Positions 17,283 through 25,930 of a stretch of 64,000 nucleotides of DNA are shown piece after piece. The notes beneath the pieces were generated by a model. It saw only the letters and a program-made list of their open reading frames with translations. It made no database searches and was not told where the DNA came from. This stretch comes from Maribacter aestuarii (GTDB lineage Bacteria; Bacteroidota; Bacteroidia; Flavobacteriales; Flavobacteriaceae), in assembly GCF_027474845.2 (NCBI RefSeq), contig NZ_CP107031.2, forward strand, positions 3,177,001 through 3,241,000, read 5' to 3'. Position 1 is the stretch's first letter. Every line of letters begins with the position of its first letter. The translations under genes and the position numbers were made by a program.

Positions 17283-17312
17283 TTGTAGGTTATAGGGAAA
17301 ACCGTATTTTTG
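17283..17312 (+). promoter_or_regulatory. Candidate flavobacterial promoter of ndk
   Basis: TTG at 17283-17285, a 19-base spacer and TATTTTTG at 17305-17312 match the Bacteroidota sigma-A pattern TTG-N17-23-TAnnTTTG. Start of transcription would fall a few bases downstream, leaving a leader of about 10 bases to the ndk ATG at 17329. Confidence 0.6.
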
Positions 17313-17328
17313 CGCAAAATTTAAAAAA

Positions 17329-17748
17329 ATGAGTACAAATAGAACATTTACGATGATTAAGCCAGATGCCGTTGAGAATGGCCATATTGGTGGCATTTTA
17401 GAAAAAATCACGGCAGCCGGATTTAAAATCGTAGCAATGAAATACACGCAGCTGAGTAAAAGGGATGCTCAAGAGTTCTACGCAATTCATAAGGAACGTC
17501 CTTTTTTTGGAGAGTTGGTGGATTTTATGACAAGAGGTCCTATAGTAGCCGCTATTTTGGAGAAGGAGAATGCAGTTGAAGATTTTAGGGCTTTAATTGG
17601 AGCAACTAACCCGGCTGAAGCTGCGGAAGGAACCATAAGAAAGCTATTCGCTACCGATATTGCGGAAAATGCGGTCCACGGCTCCGATAGCGATGAGAAT
17701 GCAGCTATCGAAGGTGCTTTTCACTTTTCGGGAAGGGAGATTTACTAA
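17329..17748 (+). CDS. ndk: Nucleoside diphosphate kinase
   Basis: 139 residues, the full family length. It transfers the gamma phosphate of ATP to nucleoside diphosphates through a phosphohistidine. Visible marks are [14 protein letters not shown] at the N-terminus, the nucleotide-binding [15 protein letters not shown], and the active-site His in [12 protein letters not shown], with the terminal FHFSGREIY. The gene has its own promoter and a following bidirectional terminator, so it is a single-gene unit between the PhoD-like gene and the convergent recF operon. Confidence 0.97.
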   Translation: MSTNRTFTMIKPDAVENGHIGGILEKITAAGFKIVAMKYTQLSKRDAQEFYAIHKERPFFGELVDFMTRGPIVAAILEKENAVEDFRALIGATNPAEAAEGTIRKLFATDIAENAVHGSDSDENAAIEGAFHFSGREIY

Positions 17749-17772
17749 TTCAGTAATTACATAAAAGAATAT

Positions 17773-17799
17773 TAAAACCGGTCCATACGACCGGTTTTA
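17773..17799. terminator. Bidirectional terminator between ndk and the recF operon
   Basis: TAAAACCGGTC and GACCGGTTTTA pair perfectly around a CATAC loop. A- and T-rich flanks on both sides allow it to serve both convergent units. Confidence 0.85.
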
Positions 17800-18096
17800 T
17801 TATCTAAGTACTATTTTCTTTATCAAATTCTTACCTAGTTCTTCATTTAGCATGGTGATAATTTTTGATTTGCCCAGACTAAGCTCTTCACGTAAAACGG
17901 ATGACGATAGGGATACGAACAAGGTGCCGTTACGTAATTCTATTGCAGTAGTGTAATTGTCGACTCCATTACCCATTAGCGCCTTCCATGCTTCTCTAGT
18001 GTCTACCTTATCAATTCCTCCTTGCAATTTATTTTTTTGAATAAATGCGGAAAGAGCCTCTTTCATGTTCAGATTGTCGTTTTCACGTTTTGCCAT
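17800..18096 (-). CDS. DUF721 protein (DciA-like fold), recF-operon member
   Basis: 98 residues, cytoplasmic. It fits DUF721: an N-terminal helix (MKEALSAFIQKNKL), a central DTREAWKALMG with the conserved Trp, then the beta-rich ELRNGTLFVSLSSSVLREELS and a basic end (GKNLIKKIVLR). DUF721 proteins include the DnaB-loading factor DciA and are often encoded beside recF, as here. The start codon overlaps the stop of the lipocalin-like gene by one base (TGATG type), so translation is coupled. A role in replication initiation is plausible from family and context, but this short form is not proven to load helicase. Confidence 0.85.
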   Translation of the reverse strand: MAKRENDNLNMKEALSAFIQKNKLQGGIDKVDTREAWKALMGNGVDNYTTAIELRNGTLFVSLSSSVLREELSLGKSKIITMLNEELGKNLIKKIVLR

Positions 18097-18512
18097 CAGT
18101 CGGAAACATTTATAGGTTCAAAACGTTTGTAGTGATAAATTGTACCCTCTTCATTTTTCAGTGAAAAATTTTCATTGGATAGCGAAACGATAATTTCCTG
18201 CCAACTACTTAAATTGTTTTTATAACGAATCGTAAATACCTCGTTTTCTTCCAAAATGGTAAAGGGTTCGGCATCGTCCGAGGTTTCAAAACTACCATCA
18301 AATTTTGGGTTTACCTTTTTGCGAAATCCCTTTAGACCTTCCAATTGAAAATAATCGACATTCGAATTGATTTTGTATTCTTTCGTATTGCCGTCGGGAA
18401 ATTCAACTTCCGATATCTCCCAATAACCGTTTAACAAGGTCAATTTATCTTTTGTAACTGTGTTACAAGAAAAAAGAAGTGAACAAAAAAAGACAATTAA
18501 ATACCGACTCAT
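18096..18512 (-). CDS. Lipocalin-like small lipoprotein
   Basis: 138 residues from the ATG at 18512, chosen because it gives a lipoprotein signal ending at LLFSC (about Cys15); the longer frame starts inside recF. The mature part has the lipocalin-like opening LLNGYWEISEVEFPDG and alternating beta-strand segments such as PFTILEENEVFTIRYKN. Such proteins are common in Bacteroidota and their ligands are unknown. It sits one base after recF and overlaps the DUF721 gene, which is curious because it is an envelope protein inside a replication/repair operon. Confidence 0.8.
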   Translation of the reverse strand: MSRYLIVFFCSLLFSCNTVTKDKLTLLNGYWEISEVEFPDGNTKEYKINSNVDYFQLEGLKGFRKKVNPKFDGSFETSDDAEPFTILEENEVFTIRYKNNLSSWQEIIVSLSNENFSLKNEEGTIYHYKRFEPINVSD

Positions 18513-18513
18513 A

Positions 18514-19593
18514 TCACAATTTAAAAATTTTATAGGTTTGATGAATCTTTTTAACAACGTCCTCTGTACGTTCGGCGTGGGTATCACTGACGAAAATTTG
18601 TCCAAAATTCTGCTGGTTTACCAAAGAGATGATATGAGACACACGATGTTCGTCCAATTTGTCAAAAATATCATCAAGCAACAATATCGGGGTAGTTTTG
18701 GATAGGTTTTGCATAAAATGGAATTGTGCAAATTTCAAGGCTATTAGAAACGATTTTTGCTGCCCTTGGCTTCCAAACTTTTTAATTGGATGCCCCATAA
18801 TATCTAAACTGAGGTCGTCTTTATGTATTCCCACGCTAGTATATTGTAGAGCCCTATCTTTTTCCAATTTTTTATCGAGCAATTGCAGGAGATTCGTATC
18901 TAATAACTTACTATCATAAGTTAGGCTAACTTCTTCGGAATTACCCGTTATCGCTTTGTACTGTTCCTTGAAAATGGGGATAAATGCTTGAAGAAACTCG
19001 AGACGTTTCTGGAATATTTCTGAACCATAGGTGTTTAGCTGCTCGTTATACACCTTAAGCGAGGTAGCATCGAAAGTATGATTAACTGCAAAATATTTTA
19101 GCAACGAGTTTCGCTGTGCCAGCACCTTGTTATAATTGATTAAGGACTGTAGATAGGCCTTATCGGACTGTGAAATTACACCGTCCATGAATTTTCTTCG
19201 GATATCGCTGCCTTCTATGATTAAGTCACGATCGGCTGGAGAAATAATTACTAGAGGTAAGAGTCCAATATGGTCTGCAAAACGCTCATAGGCTTTGCCA
19301 TTCCTTTTAATTATTTTTTTAGTATTTCGTTTTAGACTACAGACAATTTTTTCTTCCCGGCCATCTTTCTCAAAAACTCCGTCAATTACAAAGAAGTCTT
19401 CATAATGTTTAATGTTTTGCGATGAAATTGGATTAAAGTAACTTTTTCCGAAGGAGAGATGATAGATGGCATCCAAGATATTGGTTTTACCCACCCCATT
19501 ATTGCCTACAAAACAGTTGATTTTTGAATCGAATTCGAGATTTTTCGATTCAAAATTTTTGTAATTGATGAGCGATAATTTTTTAAGGAACAT
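18514..19593 (-). CDS. recF: DNA replication and repair protein RecF
   Basis: 359 residues, normal length. An SMC-like ATPase that helps load RecA at single-strand gaps. Walker A is GNNGVGKT at 30-37; the ABC-type signature region is GSQGQQKSF (about 280); Walker B with the D-loop is [11 protein letters not shown] (about 305). The N-terminal LINYKNFE is characteristic. It heads a minus-strand operon with the lipocalin-like and DUF721 genes and is divergent from the TPR gene; a TATTTTTG element for it lies at 19646-19653. Confidence 0.96.
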   Translation of the reverse strand: MFLKKLSLINYKNFESKNLEFDSKINCFVGNNGVGKTNILDAIYHLSFGKSYFNPISSQNIKHYEDFFVIDGVFEKDGREEKIVCSLKRNTKKIIKRNGKAYERFADHIGLLPLVIISPADRDLIIEGSDIRRKFMDGVISQSDKAYLQSLINYNKVLAQRNSLLKYFAVNHTFDATSLKVYNEQLNTYGSEIFQKRLEFLQAFIPIFKEQYKAITGNSEEVSLTYDSKLLDTNLLQLLDKKLEKDRALQYTSVGIHKDDLSLDIMGHPIKKFGSQGQQKSFLIALKFAQFHFMQNLSKTTPILLLDDIFDKLDEHRVSHIISLVNQQNFGQIFVSDTHAERTEDVVKKIHQTYKIFKL

Positions 19594-19645
19594 TAAAATT
19601 TGATGAATTTAAGATTTGGATGGGTAGAATTGACCCTAAAATATC

Positions 19646-19653
19646 CAAAAATA
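19646..19653 (-). promoter_or_regulatory. Candidate -7 element of the recF operon
   Basis: On the minus strand the sequence reads TATTTTTG, matching TAnnTTTG. A TTG lies about 24 bases upstream, slightly beyond the usual spacing. The predicted leader to the recF ATG at 19593 is about 45 bases. Confidence 0.4.
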
Positions 19654-19689
19654 ACGAATAAATACGCTTCAGGATTTCAATAAAAACTT

Positions 19690-19697
19690 TATTTTTG
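19690..19697 (+). promoter_or_regulatory. Candidate -7 element of the TPR-ribH operon
   Basis: TATTTTTG matches TAnnTTTG and lies 20 bases before the ATG at 19718. No good TTG is seen at the -33 position, so this is a partial match. Confidence 0.4.
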
Positions 19698-19717
19698 CGC
19701 GACCAATAAAATTAGAG

Positions 19718-20485
19718 ATGGCAACATATAAGAAAAGAGGATTTAAACCCAAAAACAAGGCTGAAGCTCAAGAGTTTGACGAGCAGGAAAGCACAACGGC
19801 CGAGGTATTCAGCACACTGGATGAAGGTGCTTCCAGGTCCGAGGAATGGGTGTCTAAAAATCAGAATTATATTTTAGGAACCATTGGTGTTATTGCCGTT
19901 GCCGTTTTGGGGTACCTAGCCTATAATCAATTTGTGCTCAAGCCAAAGGAGGCCAATGCGGCTAATGAAATGTATTACCCGCAGCAATATTTTGATCAAG
20001 CACTTGCGAGCACCACGGCAAAGGATTCGTTGTTCACGTTAGCGTTGGAAGGTGGTGAAGGTAAATATGGTTTTTTAGATATAATTGAGGAGTATAGCGG
20101 TACAAAAGCGGCAAACTTGGCCAATTATTCAGCCGGTATGGCTTACCTTAATATGAATAAATATCAAGAGGCGATAGATTATTTAGAAGATTTTAAATCG
20201 GATGACCAAATCTTAAGCGCCTTGTCACTTGGTGGCTTAGGTGATGCTTTTATGCAATTGGGACAACCTGAGGATGCACTGGGTTATTATGAAAAGGCAT
20301 TTGCGGACAGCAACAATGAATTCACCACTCCAAAATTTTTATATAAGGCGGGTGTTACCGCTTTAGAAATGGGTAATAATGAGAAAGCATTGGATCATTT
20401 TCAGCGTATAAAAGACGAATTTCCGAATTCCGAAGCTGCCAAATCTATTGATGCTTTTATCGGAATGGCTAAAAGTGGAGCGTAA
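19718..20485 (+). CDS. TPR-repeat membrane-anchored protein (YfgM-like)
   Basis: 255 residues. A basic, charged N-terminal tail (1-45) precedes one membrane segment (about 52-75, GTIGVIAVAVLGYLAY), then a soluble helical domain with tetratricopeptide repeats (about 85-250), e.g. YQEAIDYLEDF and PEDALGYYEKAF. The layout matches YfgM-type proteins, which face the periplasm and work with chaperones at the secretion apparatus; that assignment is by architecture only. Its TAA overlaps the ATG of ribH by one base (TAATG), so the two are translationally coupled. Confidence 0.85.
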   Translation: MATYKKRGFKPKNKAEAQEFDEQESTTAEVFSTLDEGASRSEEWVSKNQNYILGTIGVIAVAVLGYLAYNQFVLKPKEANAANEMYYPQQYFDQALASTTAKDSLFTLALEGGEGKYGFLDIIEEYSGTKAANLANYSAGMAYLNMNKYQEAIDYLEDFKSDDQILSALSLGGLGDAFMQLGQPEDALGYYEKAFADSNNEFTTPKFLYKAGVTALEMGNNEKALDHFQRIKDEFPNSEAAKSIDAFIGMAKSGA

Positions 20486-20967
20486 TGGCTACTGCTAACA
20501 AAAATTTATCGGTTTACGATAAAACAACGATCCCAAACGCGAAAGACCTTCGGTTTGGGATCGTTGTTTCGGAGTGGAATCCAAAAATTACCGAAGGGCT
20601 TTTTAAAGGTGCCGAGGATGCACTGTTGGATTGTGGGGCGAACGCTGCTAATATAACACGTTGGAATGTGCCGGGTAGCTTTGAGCTTACTTTTGGTTGT
20701 AAAAAAATGATTGCAACAAGTGAAGTGGACGCTGTTATAGCCATAGGCAGTGTAATTCAGGGAGAGACGAAACACTTCGATTTTGTCTGCAGTGCTACCG
20801 CTCAGGGAATTATGGATTTGAATGTTCTGACCGATGTTCCCGTTATTTTTTGTGTACTTACCGACAACACCATGCAGCAAGCAATTGACCGCAGCGGCGG
20901 GAAACATGGCAATAAAGGAACGGAAGCGGCTATAGCGGCCATCAAGATGGCTACATTGATTCAGTAA
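20485..20967 (+). CDS. ribH: 6,7-dimethyl-8-ribityllumazine synthase
   Basis: 160 residues, normal length. It condenses 5-amino-6-ribitylamino-uracil with 3,4-dihydroxy-2-butanone 4-phosphate, the penultimate step of riboflavin synthesis. Visible motifs are FGIVVSEWNPKIT (substrate-binding Trp/Asn), VPGSFELTFG, AIGSVIQGETKHFDFV with the catalytic His, and a C-terminal GKHGNKGTEAA. The reaction is cytoplasmic, in a 60-mer or pentamer assembly. It is coupled to the TPR gene; no other riboflavin genes are nearby. Confidence 0.97.
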   Translation: MATANKNLSVYDKTTIPNAKDLRFGIVVSEWNPKITEGLFKGAEDALLDCGANAANITRWNVPGSFELTFGCKKMIATSEVDAVIAIGSVIQGETKHFDFVCSATAQGIMDLNVLTDVPVIFCVLTDNTMQQAIDRSGGKHGNKGTEAAIAAIKMATLIQ

Positions 20968-21106
20968 AACCCTGATGTAAGGTCAGACTTAAATAAATCC
21001 TTTTGTTTTTCTGCCTGGTTTTTGTAATTGGACTTGAAACTTGTCTTTGAGTATGTCTGTTAACAAATTTTGGCAATACGGACAGTGCCCTTTTTTCGAT
21101 TTTAAG

Positions 21107-21114
21107 TAACTTTG
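21107..21114 (+). promoter_or_regulatory. Candidate -7 element TAACTTTG before the 98-aa protein
   Basis: TAACTTTG fits TAnnTTTG and ends four bases before the ATG at 21119, which would make the transcript nearly or fully leaderless if used. No TTG lies at the expected -33 spacing, so support is limited. Confidence 0.3.
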
Positions 21115-21118
21115 AATT

Positions 21119-21415
21119 ATGGGTTTTCTGAGTAAAATAACGCGATTGCGAAAAAATAGGCAATTCGATTATCAACCAAGATATTTTGATGATAAGGGGA
21201 AAGGCAATCCCTATAAAATAGAAACAAAATTCGATAAATTTAGAAGTACCACAGCCAATCAAAGAGGTCTTAAAAATAAAATTTCTAATGCCCTTAGTGA
21301 TGCCAAGCGGCAAGGTGACCGTAATATTAAGATACGTATGGCGGTTATAATAGCAATTTTGGTTTTTTGCTTTCTTTATATCATTGATTTTGACCTATCC
21401 ATATTCTTTTCTTAA
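21119..21415 (+). CDS. Small C-terminally anchored membrane protein (98 aa)
   Basis: 98 residues. A basic cytoplasmic part (1-74) contains RLRKNRQFDYQPRYFDD and is followed by one membrane segment at about 75-95 (MAVIIAILVFCFLYIIDF) near the C-terminus. No catalytic motif is visible. Similar short proteins sit between ribH and mutL in flavobacterial genomes as I remember them, often with uninformative riboflavin-synthase-like names due to proximity. It is three bases upstream of mutL, so it is probably co-transcribed with it. Confidence 0.75.
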   Translation: MGFLSKITRLRKNRQFDYQPRYFDDKGKGNPYKIETKFDKFRSTTANQRGLKNKISNALSDAKRQGDRNIKIRMAVIIAILVFCFLYIIDFDLSIFFS

Positions 21416-21418
21416 AAA

Positions 21419-23266
21419 ATGGCAGATATAATTAGACTTTTGCCAGACCATGTAGCCAATCAAATCGCTGCGGGTGAAGTAGTTCAAAGACCTGCATCCG
21501 TTGTAAAGGAACTTTTGGAAAATGCTATTGATGCACAGGCTACGGAAATTAAACTGATAGTTAAGGACGGCGGCAAGACACTGATCCAAGTAGTGGATAA
21601 CGGAATAGGAATGAGCGGTACCGACGCCCGTCTTAGTTTTGAGCGTCATGCTACCTCGAAAATTGAAAAAGCAGAAGATCTTTTTAATCTTAGTACTAAA
21701 GGATTTAGGGGTGAGGCACTTGCTTCTATCGCGGCAATCGCTCATGTAGAGATGATGACGCGAACAGGTGAGGACGAAATTGGTACGCACATAAAAATAG
21801 AGGGAAGTAAGGTAATAAGTCAAGAAGTTGCGGTCGTTCCTAAAGGAACATCCATGTTGGTTAAGCATCTTTTTTTCAATATACCTGCCCGGCGTAATTT
21901 TTTAAAATCCGATCAAGTTGAATTCCGTCATATTACGGATGAATTTCATAGGGTAGCTTTGGCGCATCCTCAAATTTCATTTTGTTTTTATAATAATGGG
22001 GGAGAGCTTTTTAATCTTCCAGAAAATGATTTTAGAAAAAGAATCGTTCATATTTTCGGCAGAAAATCCAACGAAAAATTAGTTCCGGTTACCGAGGACA
22101 CGCAAGTTGTTAAAATTTCAGGCTTTATACAAAAACCTGAGTTTGCCAAAAAGAGTAGGGGGGAGCAGTTTTTTTTTGCCAATAATAGGTTCATTAAAAG
22201 CCCATACCTTCATCACGCAGTTCTGGGAGCATTCGACGGACTTATACGGCCGGGAACACATCCTGGTTATTTTCTTTGTTTGGATGTAGATCCCGCTTCC
22301 ATAGACATCAACATACATCCCACCAAAACAGAGGTTAAGTTTGACGACGAGCATACGCTTTATGCCATATTAAAATCGTCTGTTAAGCATAGCCTAGGTC
22401 AGTTCAACGTTATTCCAGCGTTGGATTTTGAACAGGACCAGAATTTAGAAACACCTTACAGTTATAAGGATAAGGGCGTTAGCCTGCCAAAGGTTTCCGT
22501 TGATGCCGCTTTTAACCCGTTTCAAGTAGTTGAACATAAAACGAGGGTAGGACAGCACTATAGCAAGACCAGTACAAAAGGTTGGGAAAATTTATATCAA
22601 GGCTTTGAAACTCCAATAAATAGGGATGGTGCTAGTAACTTGGAGTTTGAATCGGAAACGATCAATGGTTCAATTTTCAGTTCGTTTAACGAACAATTGG
22701 ATACCATAGGCACCACATTCCAGCTTCGAAAAAAATATATCATTACAACAATAAAATCCGGTATGGTCGTCATTAATCAGAGTAGGGCGCATCAACGGAT
22801 ACTTTACGAGGATTTCTTAAAAAATATAACTATAAAGAAGGCTGTAAGCCAACAATTACTATTTCCACTTTCTTTATCTTTTTCCTTGGATGAAATTGAG
22901 ATTTTAAAAGAAATAAGGAACAATCTATGTGCAGTAGGGTTTGTTTTTGGTACTATTGATGAAAATGTAGTAGAAATTAAGGGAGTTCCTGTTATTGTTA
23001 CAGAAAGTGAGGTGCAAATGGTCATGGAACAACTAATTGCCGATTATCAGATGGAGGTTGCCGTAGATAGTTTCTCTCAAAGCGATATGTTGGCAAAAAC
23101 CTTGGCAAAAACCTTATCCGTTAAAACAGGCGAAGTTTTGGATGAGCAATCACAAACGGCATTGGTTAACGATTTATTCGCTTGTAAGGAAACTACGTTG
23201 AGCCCGTTCAACAAACGCACTTATATTACGATTACGGAAAACGATTTGGATAGAAAATTTATTTAG
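21419..23266 (+). CDS. mutL: DNA mismatch repair protein MutL
   Basis: 615 residues, normal length. The N-terminal GHKL ATPase is complete: LLENAIDA (32-39), DNGIGM (60-65), GFRGEALASI (95-104) and the S5-like middle domain. The C-terminal dimerisation domain has NQSRAHQRILYE at 453-464, aligning with the DQHAx2Ex4E endonuclease motif of many MutL proteins but with Asp, His and first Glu replaced by Asn, Ser and Gln. The C-terminal ACKETTLSPFN motif is also unlike the usual ACKxAI. So the nicking activity may be absent. The gene directly abuts the first rhomboid gene. Confidence 0.96.
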   Translation: MADIIRLLPDHVANQIAAGEVVQRPASVVKELLENAIDAQATEIKLIVKDGGKTLIQVVDNGIGMSGTDARLSFERHATSKIEKAEDLFNLSTKGFRGEALASIAAIAHVEMMTRTGEDEIGTHIKIEGSKVISQEVAVVPKGTSMLVKHLFFNIPARRNFLKSDQVEFRHITDEFHRVALAHPQISFCFYNNGGELFNLPENDFRKRIVHIFGRKSNEKLVPVTEDTQVVKISGFIQKPEFAKKSRGEQFFFANNRFIKSPYLHHAVLGAFDGLIRPGTHPGYFLCLDVDPASIDINIHPTKTEVKFDDEHTLYAILKSSVKHSLGQFNVIPALDFEQDQNLETPYSYKDKGVSLPKVSVDAAFNPFQVVEHKTRVGQHYSKTSTKGWENLYQGFETPINRDGASNLEFESETINGSIFSSFNEQLDTIGTTFQLRKKYIITTIKSGMVVINQSRAHQRILYEDFLKNITIKKAVSQQLLFPLSLSFSLDEIEILKEIRNNLCAVGFVFGTIDENVVEIKGVPVIVTESEVQMVMEQLIADYQMEVAVDSFSQSDMLAKTLAKTLSVKTGEVLDEQSQTALVNDLFACKETTLSPFNKRTYITITENDLDRKFI

Positions 23267-24010
23267 ATGGGAAGATTAACCGAGGCAATTAAGCACTTAC
23301 TTATTATTAATATTTTATTTTTTGTTGCTACGCAATTGTACGGGGAACAAATGTATGAATGGTTCTCCCTATGGTTCCCAAAAAACGAGAATTTTGCACT
23401 TTGGCAAATAGTTTCGCATATGTTTATGCACGGTGGGTTCATGCATATACTTTTTAACATGTATGCCTTGTATGCATTTGGATCGCCTTTAGAGCAAATG
23501 TGGGGAAAAAATAAGTTTCTATTCTTTTACTTTTCTGCCGGGTTGGGTGCTGCATTAATTCATACAGGTGTAAATTATTATCATTTTAATGAGGGGCTAA
23601 GTGCTTTAGTAGATTCGGGTATACCAGAACAAAATATAATTGAAATTATCTCTAGCGGGCAGTACAGTACGGAATGGTATTCCGTTGCAGGTAAATCCAC
23701 TATAGATAATTTTCTAAGTGCGTATAATACCCCTGCTGTTGGTGCTTCAGGTGCTATTTACGGAATTTTGGTAGCATTTGGGATGTCCTATCCCAATAGT
23801 GAGCTGTTCCTAATTTTCTTGCCTATTCCTATCAAAGCCAAGTATTTCATTCCTGTATTAATCGGATTAGATTTATTTTCGGGAGTTACCGGCTATGGTC
23901 TGTTTGGACAGGGAATAGCACATTTTGCACATGTGGGCGGAGCTTTATTCGGTTTTTTAATGATGTGGTACTGGAAGAAAAACCAGTTTACTAAAAATAG
24001 ATGGAATTAA
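23267..24010 (+). CDS. Rhomboid intramembrane serine protease 1
   Basis: 247 residues with six or so membrane helices. Signature features are HMFMHGGFMHILFNM (conserved loop and helix 2, with His and Asn of the oxyanion region), the catalytic Ser in VGASGAIYG, and the catalytic His in FAHVGGALFG. Rhomboids cleave membrane proteins within or near their transmembrane segment. An insertion of about 60 residues between the second and fourth helices (DSGIPEQNI to NTPAVG) is a family variation. The ATG follows the mutL stop with no gap and the second rhomboid starts one base after its stop. Confidence 0.93.
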   Translation: MGRLTEAIKHLLIINILFFVATQLYGEQMYEWFSLWFPKNENFALWQIVSHMFMHGGFMHILFNMYALYAFGSPLEQMWGKNKFLFFYFSAGLGAALIHTGVNYYHFNEGLSALVDSGIPEQNIIEIISSGQYSTEWYSVAGKSTIDNFLSAYNTPAVGASGAIYGILVAFGMSYPNSELFLIFLPIPIKAKYFIPVLIGLDLFSGVTGYGLFGQGIAHFAHVGGALFGFLMMWYWKKNQFTKNRWN

Positions 24011-24011
24011 A

Positions 24012-24896
24012 ATGGCGCAAGGAAATTTAAAATATCAATTCAGCCGATTAAATATTGCGGAAAAGCTAATAGCCGTAAACGTATTGGTTTTTATAGTCAA
24101 TAGTCTGTTCCCTTTTTTATTGGGACTTTCCAAAAATAGTATTGTACAATGGTTTGAGCTACCAAAAGATTTCTTTGATTTTTTTATGCAACCTTGGTCG
24201 ATAATTACGTATTCTTTTTTTCACGGGGGATTCGGGCATATTTTTTGGAATATGTTACTGATATACTTTGTTGGGAGAATATTTTTGAATCTATTTGATG
24301 GTAGACGTTTTTTAAACGTATACCTCCTTGGGGTTATATTAGGGGGGCTTTTCTTTATATTGGGTTACAATATTTTTCCTGCTTTTTTTAATGTGACAGC
24401 CTATCTTATAGGTGCCTCAGCGGGAGTTAGTGCTGTTTTGATTTTTATATGCACCTATATTCCTAATCAAGAAGTCCGTCTAATTTTTTTCAATGTTAAA
24501 TTATGGTATATAGGAGCTTTCGTGGTTTTAATGGATTTGATTCAATTACCCTATAGTGGTAACGCAGGCGGCCACTTAGCACATTTGGGAGGTGCGCTTT
24601 TGGGCTATTGGTATGCAAGACAATTATTAAATGGAACCGATATTGGAGCTGGTTTTTCGAGATTTTTAGATACTGTAGTTAATATGTTCAAAGGAGGGGA
24701 TAAAAAAGCTCCTTTGAAAACGGTTTATAAGAAAAAGACGTCCAAGAATACTTCCAGTAACTCCGGTAAGGATTATGACCGACAAAGTCATCAAAAGAAG
24801 ATTGACGCTATTTTAGATAAAATCAGTAAGTCGGGTTATGAGAGTCTCTCCAAAGCTGAGAAGGATTTCTTGTTTCAAGCTGGTAAGGAGAAGTAA
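24012..24896 (+). CDS. Rhomboid intramembrane serine protease 2 with C-terminal helical tail
   Basis: 294 residues. The core has SFFHGGFGHIFWNM, the catalytic Ser in IGASAGVSA (a slightly altered GASGxxSA) and the catalytic His in GGHLAHLGGALLGY. After the last helix comes a basic linker (about 225-255, KKKTSKNTSSNSG) and a short conserved helical segment KKIDAILDKISKSG...SLSKAEKDFL, seen in many Bacteroidota rhomboids (DUF6576-like). It is a divergent paralogue of the preceding gene. The two sit between mutL and an EEP-family gene in one tight run. Confidence 0.93.
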   Translation: MAQGNLKYQFSRLNIAEKLIAVNVLVFIVNSLFPFLLGLSKNSIVQWFELPKDFFDFFMQPWSIITYSFFHGGFGHIFWNMLLIYFVGRIFLNLFDGRRFLNVYLLGVILGGLFFILGYNIFPAFFNVTAYLIGASAGVSAVLIFICTYIPNQEVRLIFFNVKLWYIGAFVVLMDLIQLPYSGNAGGHLAHLGGALLGYWYARQLLNGTDIGAGFSRFLDTVVNMFKGGDKKAPLKTVYKKKTSKNTSSNSGKDYDRQSHQKKIDAILDKISKSGYESLSKAEKDFLFQAGKEK

Positions 24897-24901
24897 CGGG
24901 A

Positions 24902-25930
24902 ATGAAAAAACTATCATTCTTCAACAAATTTGTATTTGTAATCAATCTCATTACGGGGCTCTTACTTTTACTGGCCTGTATGGTTCCGTATTCCACTTCG
25001 GCGAGTTTTTCTTTTTTAAGTCTGGGAGTTCCCCTTTTGGTTATTTTAAATATTGTTTTTTTTATTTATTGGTTAACTAAAGGGAAGTATATCCTCTGGT
25101 TCTCAATAGTAATATTGATTATAGGTTACGTATCATTAGGTTCATTTGTTCAGTTCAAATTGGATAAAGATTCTATTGACGATAATCAGTTGAAGGTGAT
25201 GACCTACAATGCTTTTGGTTTTGGCGGCTACGGAAGCTCTAATTCTTCCAAAGCATCAAAAAAAATTGCGAATTTTATTGAGACCGAAAATCCAGATATC
25301 ATAAGCTTTCAGGAATATAGTCAAAGAATAAATAGAACAGAAGTAAAGGATGATTATCCATATCAATATGTTAATGGAGGATATAGTAGTAATGAAAATC
25401 GTGTTATTCAGGCTATTTATTCCAAATATCCAATTATCAATGAAGGTGTTCTTGAATTTCCGGAAAGTGCAAATCATGCCATTTATGCAGATATTGCTTT
25501 AGAATCCGATACAGTGCGCGTTTATAATCTCCATTTAGAATCTTTGAATATTCGACCAGGAATGGTCAAAAGAGAAAGGTCGGACCGGCTTTTTAAAAGG
25601 CTCCGGAATTCTTTTGCCAAGCAGCACGAACAAGCCCTTATATTTCGAAAAAATGCTGAAAACTGCTCATACGCTAAAATCGTTTGTGTAGACTTGAACA
25701 ACACCCAATTCTCAAGTGCCTACCGTATCATCAAAGGCAATATGAACGATTCGTTCGCAGAAGAAGGTACCGGTTACGGTAAGACTATTTATTTTTGGCG
25801 TTTTCCATTTAGAATAGACTTTATTCTCGCAGATCTAGAACTAGAGGTTTTGTCACACAAAAATTACAATATTGGTCTTTCTGACCATGAACCTGTAATG
25901 GCTTCTTTCAAGCTAAGTTCCAAGGAATAG
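24902..25930 (+). CDS. Membrane-anchored endonuclease/exonuclease/phosphatase (EEP) family protein
   Basis: 342 residues. Three N-terminal membrane segments (about 8-30, 38-58, 64-85) place the following domain outside the cytoplasm. The EEP domain runs from about 95 to 340, with VMTYNAFGFGG, NPDIISFQEY (metal-binding Glu), LHLES, VDLNNTQFSSAYR (catalytic Asp and Asn) and the final GLSDHEPVM (His). The fold serves DNases, sphingomyelinases and phosphodiesterases; the extracytoplasmic location argues against a DNA-repair role. The gene ends tail-to-tail inside the DUF6122 gene with an 18-base overlap. Confidence 0.88.
   Translation: MKKLSFFNKFVFVINLITGLLLLLACMVPYSTSASFSFLSLGVPLLVILNIVFFIYWLTKGKYILWFSIVILIIGYVSLGSFVQFKLDKDSIDDNQLKVMTYNAFGFGGYGSSNSSKASKKIANFIETENPDIISFQEYSQRINRTEVKDDYPYQYVNGGYSSNENRVIQAIYSKYPIINEGVLEFPESANHAIYADIALESDTVRVYNLHLESLNIRPGMVKRERSDRLFKRLRNSFAKQHEQALIFRKNAENCSYAKIVCVDLNNTQFSSAYRIIKGNMNDSFAEEGTGYGKTIYFWRFPFRIDFILADLELEVLSHKNYNIGLSDHEPVMASFKLSSKE

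Noticed and set aside
20506..20907. 133-codon ORF antisense to ribH
   Set aside because: Shadow of ribH; Cys/Asn/His-rich translation with no family resemblance.
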